A stretch of DNA of 41,225 bases from Clostridia bacterium (lineage in GTDB: Bacteria > Bacillota > Clostridia > Oscillospirales > CAG-272), in NCBI GenBank assembly GCA_017481265.1, contig JAFUPK010000092.1:1-41225 (forward strand), given 5' to 3'. The notes beneath the pieces are model-generated. The model saw nothing but the letters and a program-made list of their open reading frames with translations, had not been told where the DNA came from and did not search any database. This document shows, piece after piece, positions 24,431-33,485 of this stretch. Both the position numbers and the translations under genes were made by a program. Every line of letters starts with the position of its first letter. The stretch's first letter is position 1.

Positions 24431-26671
24431 ATGAAAAGATTTTTAAGCATCTCCCTTGTTCTCGCTATGCTTATGAGCACGTTTATGCTCACAGCTACGG
24501 CAAATGCTGAGGGATCTGCACTTCCCTTCACAGACGTGAAGGCTTCAAAATGGTATTACGATGCTGTGAAGACAGTTTGGGAAGAAGGCGTTATGGAGGG
24601 TAAAGCTGATGGTGTGTTCGCACCTAACGAGCCTATGACCCGCGCGCAGATCGTTACGATATTCTACCGTCTTGCAGACCGCTTTGAGACGGGTCTCGGC
24701 AAAAGTCTAAACTTTACTGACACAAAGAAGAATGCCTGGTACGCCGATTATCTCGGCTGGGCAGTAACTGAAGAGCTTGTAGGCGGTTATCCCGAGGGCG
24801 ACTTCCGTCCCAACAACGCTATCACCCGCCAGGAACTTGCAAAGCTCATTGTTGAGTTTCTGAAGTACGTCATCGCGAAGGTCGAGTCCGAGTCTCTCGT
24901 TGAAAGTTTCGCTGATGAGAAGAAGTTCCCCGCTTGGTCTAAGGAATACATCGAAGCTCTCCGCGAAACGGGACTTATGGGTGGAGACGACAGCGGTAAC
25001 TTTAACCCCAAGAAGACCGCTACCCGCGCAGAGGTAGCAACCGTTATCGTAAGAATGCTTCCCTTCGTTAAGGAAGCCATAACCCCCAAGGCTCCCCCTA
25101 TGGGTTGGCAGTCATATATGGCTTACCATTGGGCAGTCAACGAAGAGGCAGTGCTATCTCAGATGGACGCTATGATCGATACGGGTCTTTACGACGCAGG
25201 ATATGAATACATCAATATCGATGACTGGTGGTACACCACACGTAATGAGGAGACAGGCAGAGTCGATACTTGGGAGGATCACTTCCCCAACGGAATGAAG
25301 TACATTGCAGACGAGGCTCACAAGAGAGGACTCAAGGCAGGTATCTATACCGACCTCGGGTATAACAGCTGCGGATCGGGAAACGCCGACCTTCCTTTAG
25401 CTTCCGGAATTAACGTAGGTCTTCAGGCAGGAAACTACGCAGATGACCTTTGGAGGTATCTCGGCACGGGTACCTATACGGACGATTATGCGAAGCAGAC
25501 CGGCACAGACCCTATCGAGTGCTGGGGCTTTGACTATCTCAAGGTAGACTCCAACGGAACCAAAGAAGGAGTTGAAGCGCAAAGCGTTCTTCAGCAGTAT
25601 GCTGATGTCATCGACGATATTGAACGTGAAACAGGCAGATACGTCCACTTTAATATGTGCCGCTGGTATTACGAAGGTCCCTACCAGCTTGTAAGCGGTG
25701 ATTCATGGAGAGTAGGAACCGACAGCTATGCATCCTTTGAATACACCAAAGCTACAATCGACAAAATGAAGCGTGCATCAAGCTACACTGTTCCGGGGCA
25801 CTATGCAGATCTCGATATGTTCGTGTTCACGGGCAACTACATTGAGGACAGAACAAATTTCGCTATGTGGTGTATGTTCTCATCTCCCCTTATGATCAGT
25901 CAGGATATCCGAACTCTTACCGAGGAGTATCTCAGCTTCCTTAAGGATACAGAGCTTATCGCTCTTGATCAGGATCCCCTTGCCTATGCCGCGGCATACA
26001 TTGAAAAGCTCGGTGACACAACAGAGCTTTGGTTCAAAAAGACAGGCTCCTACGAAAGCGGTACAGGTGCTATAGCTATCTACAATCCCGGTGATGCGGC
26101 CGAGACCGTTACTTTAAAGCTTTCCGACATCTGCAAGAGCGGCAAGGCTGAAGTTCGCGACGTATTCGCAAAAAGCGACCTCGGTGAGCTCTCAGAGATC
26201 ACGGTGACAGTAGAGCCTCACGGTGTTTATATCTACACGATCGATACTGATGAAGGTTACACCAGCGACGATATCGGCGACTACAGAGTATATGGTGTTG
26301 TAAATACTGAATATGACGAAGCCTTTACAAACGGAACAGTAGATACATTTCCCATCGTTACCTTGGACGAGCTACCTAATTTGCTGAAAATGCCGGAGAA
26401 ATTCAGACCGATCGTTATCGACGTAAGAAGTCCTGAGGAATACGAAAAAGGGCATCTTGACGGAGCATTAAATATTCCGTATATGGACGTTCGCAACGCC
26501 ATTACTCAGCTAAAGCTACCTTTGGGTGTAAAGGCAGTAGAGGGTAACGGATCGACCAGAGATCTTATACTCTATGCAGGGGATGAAGAAACGTTATATA
26601 ACGCCTGCCGTGAATTTGAAAAATTCAGATACACCGTAAAATCTCTTGGAGTATTGACCGAATTTGAATAA
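24431..26671 (+). CDS. Secreted SLH-domain GH27 alpha-galactosidase with C-terminal rhodanese-like domain, copy 1
   Basis: The 746-residue protein has a signal peptide (MKRF, hydrophobic core, NAEG near residue 27). Three SLH repeats follow at about residues 31-210, which anchor proteins to the cell wall polymer. Next is a GH27 barrel opening with APPMGWQSY. The predicted nucleophile is Asp373 (YLKVDSN) and the acid/base Asp431 (WRVGTDSY), with PGHYADLDM also present. A beta-sandwich follows. Residues about 635-746 form a rhodanese-like domain (VIDVRSPEEYEKGHLDGA), but the catalytic Cys is replaced by Ala716 (ILYAGDEE). It should act outside the cell on alpha-galactosides. The RBS AAAGGAG is at 24417-24423. 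The role of the dead rhodanese is unknown. Confidence 0.88.
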   Translation: MKRFLSISLVLAMLMSTFMLTATANAEGSALPFTDVKASKWYYDAVKTVWEEGVMEGKADGVFAPNEPMTRAQIVTIFYRLADRFETGLGKSLNFTDTKKNAWYADYLGWAVTEELVGGYPEGDFRPNNAITRQELAKLIVEFLKYVIAKVESESLVESFADEKKFPAWSKEYIEALRETGLMGGDDSGNFNPKKTATRAEVATVIVRMLPFVKEAITPKAPPMGWQSYMAYHWAVNEEAVLSQMDAMIDTGLYDAGYEYINIDDWWYTTRNEETGRVDTWEDHFPNGMKYIADEAHKRGLKAGIYTDLGYNSCGSGNADLPLASGINVGLQAGNYADDLWRYLGTGTYTDDYAKQTGTDPIECWGFDYLKVDSNGTKEGVEAQSVLQQYADVIDDIERETGRYVHFNMCRWYYEGPYQLVSGDSWRVGTDSYASFEYTKATIDKMKRASSYTVPGHYADLDMFVFTGNYIEDRTNFAMWCMFSSPLMISQDIRTLTEEYLSFLKDTELIALDQDPLAYAAAYIEKLGDTTELWFKKTGSYESGTGAIAIYNPGDAAETVTLKLSDICKSGKAEVRDVFAKSDLGELSEITVTVEPHGVYIYTIDTDEGYTSDDIGDYRVYGVVNTEYDEAFTNGTVDTFPIVTLDELPNLLKMPEKFRPIVIDVRSPEEYEKGHLDGALNIPYMDVRNAITQLKLPLGVKAVEGNGSTRDLILYAGDEETLYNACREFEKFRYTVKSLGVLTEFE

Positions 26672-26703
26672 TGGCTGATAATATAGTAAAAGGAGAACCG
26701 ACA

Positions 26704-28944
26704 ATGAAAAAATTTTTAAGCATCCTCCTTGCAGCTGTAATGCTTATGGGTACTTTTGTGTTCACGGGCTCGGTAAATGCAGAGGAAACGGGACTTCCCT
26801 TTTCGGATGTCAAAGCATCAAAATGGTATTACGATGCTGTGAAGACAGTTTGGGAAGAAGGCGTTATGGAGGGTAAAGCTGATGGTGTGTTCGCACCTAA
26901 CGAGCCTATGACCCGCGCGCAGATCGTAACGATCTTCTACCGTCTTGCAGACCGCTTTGAGACGGGTCTCGGCTCGACTCTCAAGTTCACGGATACAAAG
27001 AAGAACGCCTGGTACGCCGATTATCTCGGCTGGGCTGTTACGGAAGAGCTCGTTGGCGGTTATCCCGAGGGCGACTTCCGTCCCAACAACGCTATCACCC
27101 GTCAGGAACTTGCAAAGCTCATTGTTGAGTTTCTTAAGTACATCATCGCAAAGGTTGAGTCCGAATCTCTCGTCGAGAGCTTTACGGATGAAAAGAAGTT
27201 CCCCGGCTGGTCACGTGAGTACATAGAGGCTCTACGCGAAACGGGACTTATGGGCGGTGACGAGAGCGGTAATTTTAACCCTAAGAAGACCGCTACACGT
27301 GCTGAAGTAGCCACAGTTATCGTGAGAATGCTTCCCTTCGTCAAGGAGGCTATCGCCCCCAAGGCTCCCCCCATGGGTTGGAACTCATATATGGCACAGG
27401 CTTGGTTCGTTGACGAGGCGCAGCTCATCGAGCAGATGGATGCTATGATCGACACGGGTCTTTACGATGCAGGCTATGAGTACATCAACATTGATGACTG
27501 GTGGTACACAGACCGAGATGAAGAAACAAAGCGCGTAAACGTGTGGGAAGAAAAATTCCCGAACGGAATGAAGTACATAGCCGACGAGGCTCACAAGCGC
27601 GGCCTCAAGGCAGGAATCTATACCGATCTCGGCTACGACAGCTGCGGTTCAGGCGAATCAGATCTTCCCCGTCCGTCCGGAATAAACGTCGGGCTTAAGG
27701 GAGGAAACTACGTTGACGACCTCTGGAGATATCTCGGTACGGGCACCTATATGGATGACTATGCAAAGAAGACCGGTACAGATCCCATTGAGTGCTGGGG
27801 ATTTGATTATATCAAGGTAGACTCCAACGGAACCAAGGATGGTGTAGCAGCGCAGGATGTTCATCCTCTGTATGCCGGCGTTATCGATGATATCGAGCGC
27901 GAAACAGGCAGATACGTTCACTTCAATATGTGCCGTTGGTTCTATGAGGGACCCTACCAGCTTGTCTACGGTGACTCATGGAGAAACGGAACAGACAGCA
28001 ACGACACGTTTGAGTATACACAGATGGTCGTTGACAAGATGAAGCGTGGATCCAGCTACACGGTTCCGGGTCACTATGCGGATCTTGATATGCTCGCCTT
28101 CAACGGAAATCTTACAGAGGACAGAACGAAGTTCGCTATGTGGTGTATGTTCTCATCCCCTCTTATGCTCAGTCTTAATATGAAAGCCCTCACTGAAGAA
28201 CAGCTCGCCTTCCTTACCGATTCAGAGCTTATTGCACTTGATCAGGATCCCCTCGCGTATTCCGCGGCTTATATCAAAGATCTCGGCGAGACAACCGAGC
28301 TTTGGTTCAAAAAGACCGAGTCCTACGAAAACGGCGCAGGTGCCATTGCAGTTTATAATCCCGGTGATACTGCTGAAACCGTTACTGTAAAGCTTTCCGA
28401 CATCTGCAAGAGCGGAAAGGCTGACGTACGCGATGTATTTGCAAAGAGTGACATCGGAGAGCTTTCCGAGATCACAGTAACGGTGGAGCCGCACGGTGTG
28501 TACATCTACACCATTGATACCGACAGCGGTTACACCAGCGACGATATCGGAGACTACAGAGTATACGGCGTTGTTAATACTGAATATGATCAGACCTTTA
28601 TTGAAAACAGTGTCTCAAAAGAACTCCGTACCGTTTCTATGGACGAGATGTCTACCCTTATGAAGTACCCCGAAAAGCTTCGCCCGGTGCTTGTAGATGT
28701 AAGAAGTGCGGAGGAATATGCCGCAGGACATCTTGACGGTGCAATCAATGTACCGTATATGGAAGTCAGAGAGGCAATTACAACCTTGAAGCTCCCATTG
28801 AATGTAAAGCAGTGGGATATAGATCCTATGAATTTCTTAATCGTCTATGCAAGCGACGAAAAGACCTTAGAGCTTGCATACCGAGAATTTGAAAAATTCT
28901 GCTTCACTGTTAAAACCATCGGCGTGATCACAGAATTCGATTAA
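26704..28944 (+). CDS. Secreted SLH-domain GH27 alpha-galactosidase with C-terminal rhodanese-like domain, copy 2
   Basis: This is a tandem paralog of the gene upstream, also 746 residues with the same layout: signal peptide, three SLH repeats, GH27 barrel, beta-sandwich and rhodanese-like end. The catalytic residues fall at the same numbers, Asp373 (YIKVDSN) and Asp431 (WRNGTDSN). The rhodanese loop again has Ala716 (IVYASDEK). The SLH region shares a 110-bp block identical at DNA level with copy 1 (26818-26927 and 24545-24654). The rhodanese part is clearly more divergent, as is the start of the barrel. AGGAG at 26691-26695 serves the ATG at 26704. The gap to copy 1 is 32 nt, so they form one operon ending at the terminator at 28954-28986. 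Substrate preferences may differ. Confidence 0.88.
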   Translation: MKKFLSILLAAVMLMGTFVFTGSVNAEETGLPFSDVKASKWYYDAVKTVWEEGVMEGKADGVFAPNEPMTRAQIVTIFYRLADRFETGLGSTLKFTDTKKNAWYADYLGWAVTEELVGGYPEGDFRPNNAITRQELAKLIVEFLKYIIAKVESESLVESFTDEKKFPGWSREYIEALRETGLMGGDESGNFNPKKTATRAEVATVIVRMLPFVKEAIAPKAPPMGWNSYMAQAWFVDEAQLIEQMDAMIDTGLYDAGYEYINIDDWWYTDRDEETKRVNVWEEKFPNGMKYIADEAHKRGLKAGIYTDLGYDSCGSGESDLPRPSGINVGLKGGNYVDDLWRYLGTGTYMDDYAKKTGTDPIECWGFDYIKVDSNGTKDGVAAQDVHPLYAGVIDDIERETGRYVHFNMCRWFYEGPYQLVYGDSWRNGTDSNDTFEYTQMVVDKMKRGSSYTVPGHYADLDMLAFNGNLTEDRTKFAMWCMFSSPLMLSLNMKALTEEQLAFLTDSELIALDQDPLAYSAAYIKDLGETTELWFKKTESYENGAGAIAVYNPGDTAETVTVKLSDICKSGKADVRDVFAKSDIGELSEITVTVEPHGVYIYTIDTDSGYTSDDIGDYRVYGVVNTEYDQTFIENSVSKELRTVSMDEMSTLMKYPEKLRPVLVDVRSAEEYAAGHLDGAINVPYMEVREAITTLKLPLNVKQWDIDPMNFLIVYASDEKTLELAYREFEKFCFTVKTIGVITEFD

Positions 28945-28953
28945 ACTTTAAAT

Positions 28954-28986
28954 ATACCGCTTATCCCTTCGATAAGCGGTATTTTT
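28954..28986 (+). terminator. Intrinsic terminator after the GH27 pair
   Basis: A 12-bp perfect stem (28954-28965 with 28971-28982, loop CCTTC) is followed by four T's. It lies only about 22 nt before the GH3 start codon, so that gene depends on read-through or an unseen promoter. Confidence 0.9.
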
Positions 28987-29008
28987 AGCCGTGCCTCAGG
29001 AGGACTAT

Positions 29009-31198
29009 ATGCCCACACAGAATCACCTTATAAAAGCTCCCTTTGACCCGTCGCCCTATGCGGACATGGTTGAAGAATTACTTAATAAAATGACCGTTGC
29101 CGAAAAGGTAGGTCAGATAAACCTTGAGTGTGTCGACGATTTCGAAGGTTTGACCGAGTGGAATCTCGGCTCTCCCGCCGAAGAAGGCTCCATCATGGAC
29201 AAATTACGCCGCGGATGCGTCGGTGCCGTGATCTGCCGCGGTTTCGAAAAGAACACGAAGCTCCAGCAGATAGCCGTCAAGGAGTCCCGCCTCGGCATTC
29301 CTCTTCTCTTCGGCTACGACGTGATCCACGGACACCGCACCATATTCCCGATACCTCTCGGCACTGCGTCAACGTGGGACCCTTCCATTCTTGAGAAAAC
29401 AGAAGAATTCGCCGCCAAGGAGGCGTATTCCGATGGTATCAACTGGGTATTCGCTCCCATGATAGACCTTTGCCGCGATCCCCGCTGGGGCAGAGTTGCA
29501 GAGGGTGCAGGAGAGGATCCCCTTCTCGCTTCCCTTATAGCTCAGGCAAAGGTAAAGGGCTTCCAAACGGTAAACCCCGACACGGGATACCCGTACGTCG
29601 CCGCAGGATTCAAGCATTACTGCGGTTACGGTCTGTCGGAGGGCGGCAGAGACTACGATGCGTGCAGCATCAACGAGCAAACTCTTATGATGGACTACAT
29701 GAAGCCTTACGCCGCCGCTGTGGACGCAGGCGCCATGAACGCCATGAGCTCCTTCAACGTGCTGAACGGCGAGGTCGTCACCGCAAGCAGGTACTATCTG
29801 ACGGAAATTCTCAGAGAAAAATTTGGATTCGGCGGATTCGTGGTGTCGGATTACGGCTCCGTCGCCGAGCTCATTGAGCACAGAGTTGCCGGTGACCTGA
29901 AGGACGCCGCATCCATTGCGATAACGGCAGGTGTTGATATGGACATGGCTTCAGGTACCTATCTCGACCACTGCGAAGCACTCTATAAGGATGACAGCCG
30001 CTTTGCCGAAGCCATCGACGAGGCAGTACGCAGAATACTCAGCGTGAAATTCGCCCTCGGTCTGTTTGAGCATCCGTACAATGAGGAGCATCCCGAATTT
30101 ACGGCTTCCTCCGAGAGTATTGAGCTTGCACGTGAGGTCGCAAGAAAGAGCGCCGTGCTTCTCGAAAACAAAAACGGCACCCTTCCCCTTGACAAAAGCA
30201 AAAAATACCTCCTTCTCGGTCAACTTGCCGACAGTCTTCGTAATATGATCGGCACTTGGGCACTCTGCTCACCCGAGCTTCCCCACCATACGGTCAAGGG
30301 TGCCATGGAGGAAGGAAATTATAGCTTCGTTTACCACGTCGGATACCCCATGGATGAAAGCGAATGGGATGCTGACCTGCGTGCATCTCAATTTGACGAA
30401 GTGCTAAGCCTTGCCGATGAATGCGACGGCGTTATTTTCGTCTGCGGCGAGCCTGAGAGCTGGTCGGGAGAGTGCTCGGGCAGTGCTACTCTTGAGATCC
30501 CAGGTATCCAGACGGAGCTTCTCCGAAAGCTGAAGGAAAAGGGACACAGGGTAACATCCGTCCTCATGTGCGGACGTGCTGTAGCCTGCCGTGAGATATC
30601 CGAGCTGTCCGACGCTCTTCTCCTTGCTTGGCACAACGGAAGTGAGGGAGGTGCGGCTGTCTGCGACTGCATATTCGGTGACTGCAACCCTTCGGGACGT
30701 CTGCCCATAACCTTCCCCTACCACGTTGGTCAGATACCGATCCATCACGCGCTGTTGTCAAGCGGCAGACCGCGCGAGAGATACGGCAGATACCGCAACT
30801 GTACTGCTGAGCCTCTATACCCATTCGGATATGGGCTTTCGTATTCGGAGATCCGATACAACGGTGCAGTTATCGATAATCCCACACTTTCCGCAGATGA
30901 CACCCTCCGCGTCCGCGTAGAGATAGAAAATCTCTCGGACATTCCCGTTTGTGAGACCGTGCAGGCGTATTTTAAAGATAATGTAAGCTCTGTGCCCACT
31001 CCGGAGAGAAAGCTTTGCGGATTTGCAAAGGCTGAGCTTGCGCCTCACTCAAAAGTTGAGGTGGCACTGCTAATTCCCGCTTCACGCTTTGCTCTCATGA
31101 CAAGAGACCTTCGTGAGATCGTTGAAAGCGGAGAGTTCACATTATTCATAGGTCACGACAGCACTTGCAAGTTGTCACTCCCATTCACTATCGAATAA
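29009..31198 (+). CDS. Beta-glucosidase / beta-xylosidase, glycoside hydrolase family 3
   Basis: The 729-residue protein has no signal peptide, so it should hydrolyse imported beta-glycosides in the cytoplasm. Domain order is the GH3 barrel (to about residue 320), the alpha/beta sandwich domain and a C-terminal fibronectin III-like domain. The predicted nucleophile is Asp281 in GFVVSDYGS. DPRWGRVAEGAGEDP and FKHYCGYG are typical of substrate binding. A likely acid/base Glu lies in SWSGECSGS. ATG at 29009 follows AGGAGG (28998-29003) at 5 nt. A GTG at 28991 lies upstream of that site and is rejected. It overlaps no neighbour and is isolated by the terminator upstream. Exact sugar specificity cannot be read. 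Confidence 0.88.
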   Translation: MPTQNHLIKAPFDPSPYADMVEELLNKMTVAEKVGQINLECVDDFEGLTEWNLGSPAEEGSIMDKLRRGCVGAVICRGFEKNTKLQQIAVKESRLGIPLLFGYDVIHGHRTIFPIPLGTASTWDPSILEKTEEFAAKEAYSDGINWVFAPMIDLCRDPRWGRVAEGAGEDPLLASLIAQAKVKGFQTVNPDTGYPYVAAGFKHYCGYGLSEGGRDYDACSINEQTLMMDYMKPYAAAVDAGAMNAMSSFNVLNGEVVTASRYYLTEILREKFGFGGFVVSDYGSVAELIEHRVAGDLKDAASIAITAGVDMDMASGTYLDHCEALYKDDSRFAEAIDEAVRRILSVKFALGLFEHPYNEEHPEFTASSESIELAREVARKSAVLLENKNGTLPLDKSKKYLLLGQLADSLRNMIGTWALCSPELPHHTVKGAMEEGNYSFVYHVGYPMDESEWDADLRASQFDEVLSLADECDGVIFVCGEPESWSGECSGSATLEIPGIQTELLRKLKEKGHRVTSVLMCGRAVACREISELSDALLLAWHNGSEGGAAVCDCIFGDCNPSGRLPITFPYHVGQIPIHHALLSSGRPRERYGRYRNCTAEPLYPFGYGLSYSEIRYNGAVIDNPTLSADDTLRVRVEIENLSDIPVCETVQAYFKDNVSSVPTPERKLCGFAKAELAPHSKVEVALLIPASRFALMTRDLREIVESGEFTLFIGHDSTCKLSLPFTIE

Positions 31199-31300
31199 AG
31201 CAAAAACAGGATGCAATGGCCATGGTCAAAGTGCTGTGTACAAGAGCTCAAATCCCTCTTCAAATAGGCATTTGACCGAAGAAAAAATCCCCCCAAATCC

Positions 31301-31329
31301 TTGACACAAAGGGCGCTTTATGGTATACT
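31301..31329 (+). promoter_or_regulatory. Promoter of the pur operon
   Basis: TTGACA at 31301-31306 and TATACT at 31324-31329 have a 17-nt spacer. Transcription would start just before the ZTP aptamer. The stretch from 31199 to 31300 holds no gene, and no terminator for the GH3 gene was found in it. Confidence 0.88.
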
Positions 31330-31346
31330 TAATACGATAGTTTTTT

Positions 31347-31471
31347 ACATTCTTTGCGACTGACGGATATGTGGAGCACCACAGCGGAACAAAGAATGTG
31401 CCGGGATAATTTCCGGCTTTTGCCGACCGTCTGGGCACATTTACTCCCAAGTGGAGCGAGTGTGCCTTTTT
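31347..31471 (+). promoter_or_regulatory. ZTP riboswitch (pfl motif) with terminator platform
   Basis: ZTP/ZMP builds up when 10-formyl-tetrahydrofolate is short, and this riboswitch class then turns purine and folate genes on. The P1 stem pairs 31347-31356 with 31390-31399, and P2 pairs 31370-31374 with 31379-31383. P3 is TGCC (31421-31424) with GGCA (31434-31437) around the loop GACCGTCTG. The class pseudoknot pairs GACGG (31362-31366) with CCGTC (31427-31431). A terminator hairpin at 31434-31466, followed by five T's, reuses the 3' strand of P3, so ligand binding and termination exclude each other. purE starts at 31514. Confidence 0.9.
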
Positions 31472-31513
31472 GTATTTTCTAAAGCAATTCTACCGAAAGG
31501 AAAAATATAAACC

Positions 31514-32008
31514 ATGAAAAAAGTTGGGATCGTCATGGGCAGTGACAGCGATCTGCCTATTCTCCAAAAGTCAATTGAGACCTTGAAGGGGCTCGGTATC
31601 CCCTGTGAGGTACACGTGTATTCGGCTCATCGCACCCCCGATGAGGCACGTGACTTCGCACGAAACGCAAGAGCAAACGGCTTCGGTGTTATCATAGCCG
31701 CCGCAGGCATGGCAGCTCACCTTGCGGGAGCTGTTGCCGCAAACACCACGCTCCCCGTCATCGGAATCCCATGCAAGAGCACAAACCTCGACGGTCTCGA
31801 CGCCCTCCTGTCCACCGTGCAGATGCCCTCGGGCATTCCCGTGGCAACCGTGGCAATTAACGGTGGAGCGAATGCGGCACTTCTTGCAGCTCAGATGCTC
31901 GCTATAGAAGACGCAGAGCTTGCCGCAAAGCTTGATGCAAAGAGGAGCTCCGATGCCGAGGCGGTTCTCAAAAAGGATGCCGCTATCAGCGCACAGTTCA
32001 ACGACTGA
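31514..32008 (+). CDS. purE: 5-(carboxyamino)imidazole ribonucleotide mutase
   Basis: Class I PurE moves the carboxyl of N5-CAIR to C4, giving CAIR. The 164-residue protein has the expected length. It shows the GSDSDLPIL phosphate loop near residues 9-17, the SAHRTPDEA motif with the catalytic His, and [10 protein letters not shown]. No purK (which makes N5-CAIR) and no purC or purB is in the visible part of the operon; they may lie elsewhere. First gene after the ZTP riboswitch. Confidence 0.95.
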   Translation: MKKVGIVMGSDSDLPILQKSIETLKGLGIPCEVHVYSAHRTPDEARDFARNARANGFGVIIAAAGMAAHLAGAVAANTTLPVIGIPCKSTNLDGLDALLSTVQMPSGIPVATVAINGGANAALLAAQMLAIEDAELAAKLDAKRSSDAEAVLKKDAAISAQFND

Positions 32009-32030
32009 TTTTTAGGAAAGGAGAACTACT

Positions 32031-33455
32031 ATGGGAGGTTTTTTCGGAGCAGCTTGTAATCACGATGCCATTGAGGATGTATTTTTCGGAACAGACTATC
32101 ATTCTCACCTCGGAACACGCAGAGGCGGTATGGCTTCATTTGATCCCGTACGCGGTCTGCAAAGAGATATTCACAACATCGAAAACTCACCGTTCAGAAC
32201 GAAGTTTTCAAATATATTCGACGAGATGACCGGCACATCCGCTATCGGATGTATCAGCGACAACGATCCACAGCCCCTGATAATTCGTTCTGCTCTTGGA
32301 AGATTTGCAATATGTACCGTCGGTGCTATCAATAATGCAGATGAGCTTATTGACAGATACTTTTCTGCAAGCAGCGGTCACTTCAATGCTATGACAGGCG
32401 GTGCGGTCAATGCTACCGATCTTACAGCGGCGCTGATCAGCCGCAAGCCAAGCTTTGTTGAAGGAATCAAATTTGTTCAGGATCTTATAGTCGGAAGTCT
32501 TTCGCTTCTTATCCTTTGCGACGATGGGTCTATCATCGCCGCAAGAGACAAATTCGGTAGAACTCCCGTCCTTGTGGGAAAGAATGAAAACGGATACTGT
32601 GTTTCATTTGAGTCCTTTGCTTATCAGAAGCTTGATTATCTTGACGAGCACGAGCTCGGTCCCGGAGAGATCGTCCGTATTACCAAGGATTCTATGGAAA
32701 TCCTCGCAGAACCCGGCGAAAAAATGTGTATATGCGCTTTCCTCTGGACTTATTACGGTTATTCCTCATCCAAGTATGAGGGAGTAAACGTCGAAGCAAT
32801 GCGTTATCGCGACGGCGGTATTCTTGCTGAAACCGATAAGAAAAACGGATTTATCCAAAATATCGACTACGTAGGAGGCTTCCCCGATTCGGGAACGCCT
32901 CACGCTATCGGATATGCCAACGCAAGCGGAATCCCCTTTGCAAGACCTTATATTAAATATACACCTACCTGGTCCAGAAGCTTCACTCCTGCAAAGCAGG
33001 TTGACAGAAACCGGGTTGCAAAGATGAAGCAGATCCCCATTAAGGAGTTTATCAAGGGAAAGAGACTTCTCTTCGTCGATGACTCCATTGTCCGCGGCAC
33101 ACAGCTTAAGGAGACCGTGGAGTTTCTCTATGAGAACGGTGCAAAGGAAGTCCACATGAGAAGCGCCTGCCCTCCGATCATGTACAGCTGTAAGTACCTT
33201 AACTTTTCACGAAGCAACAGTGACATGGATCTTATAACACGACGCGTTATCATGGAGCTTGAGGGCAAGGAAGGCTTCAATCATATTGATGAGTACAGCG
33301 ACGGTACCACAGAACGCGGTAAAAGAATGCGCGAGGCTCTCTGCCATAAGTTCCGCTTTGATTCTCTTGAGTTTCAGACTCTTGACGGCATAATCAATGC
33401 TATCGGCGTAGACCGAGACAAGCTTTGCACCTACTGCTGGACGGGAAAAGAATAA
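32031..33455 (+). CDS. purF: Amidophosphoribosyltransferase-like protein lacking the glutaminase nucleophile
   Basis: PurF normally makes phosphoribosylamine from PRPP using ammonia released from glutamine by an N-terminal Cys. Here the protein (474 residues) begins MGGFFGAACN, so Gly replaces the Cys of the usual CGVFG start. The oxyanion motif HNGNL appears as TVGAI. The in-frame TAG at 32013 and the RBS at 32017-32023 rule out a missed upstream Cys. In contrast, the PRPP site LLFVDDSIVRGTQ is intact, and the four expected Fe-S ligands are present (Cys233, Cys387, Cys466, Cys469). It therefore looks like an ammonia-dependent or partner-fed enzyme. The operon position supports the PurF role. 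Confidence 0.85.
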   Translation: MGGFFGAACNHDAIEDVFFGTDYHSHLGTRRGGMASFDPVRGLQRDIHNIENSPFRTKFSNIFDEMTGTSAIGCISDNDPQPLIIRSALGRFAICTVGAINNADELIDRYFSASSGHFNAMTGGAVNATDLTAALISRKPSFVEGIKFVQDLIVGSLSLLILCDDGSIIAARDKFGRTPVLVGKNENGYCVSFESFAYQKLDYLDEHELGPGEIVRITKDSMEILAEPGEKMCICAFLWTYYGYSSSKYEGVNVEAMRYRDGGILAETDKKNGFIQNIDYVGGFPDSGTPHAIGYANASGIPFARPYIKYTPTWSRSFTPAKQVDRNRVAKMKQIPIKEFIKGKRLLFVDDSIVRGTQLKETVEFLYENGAKEVHMRSACPPIMYSCKYLNFSRSNSDMDLITRRVIMELEGKEGFNHIDEYSDGTTERGKRMREALCHKFRFDSLEFQTLDGIINAIGVDRDKLCTYCWTGKE

Positions 33456-33485
33456 ACCGCAAATTATTTGAAGGAGTATATAGAT

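Noticed and set aside
31434-31471. A stand-alone terminator unrelated to regulation
   Set aside because: Its 5' strand is the 3' strand of P3 of the ZTP aptamer, so it is better read as the riboswitch expression platform.
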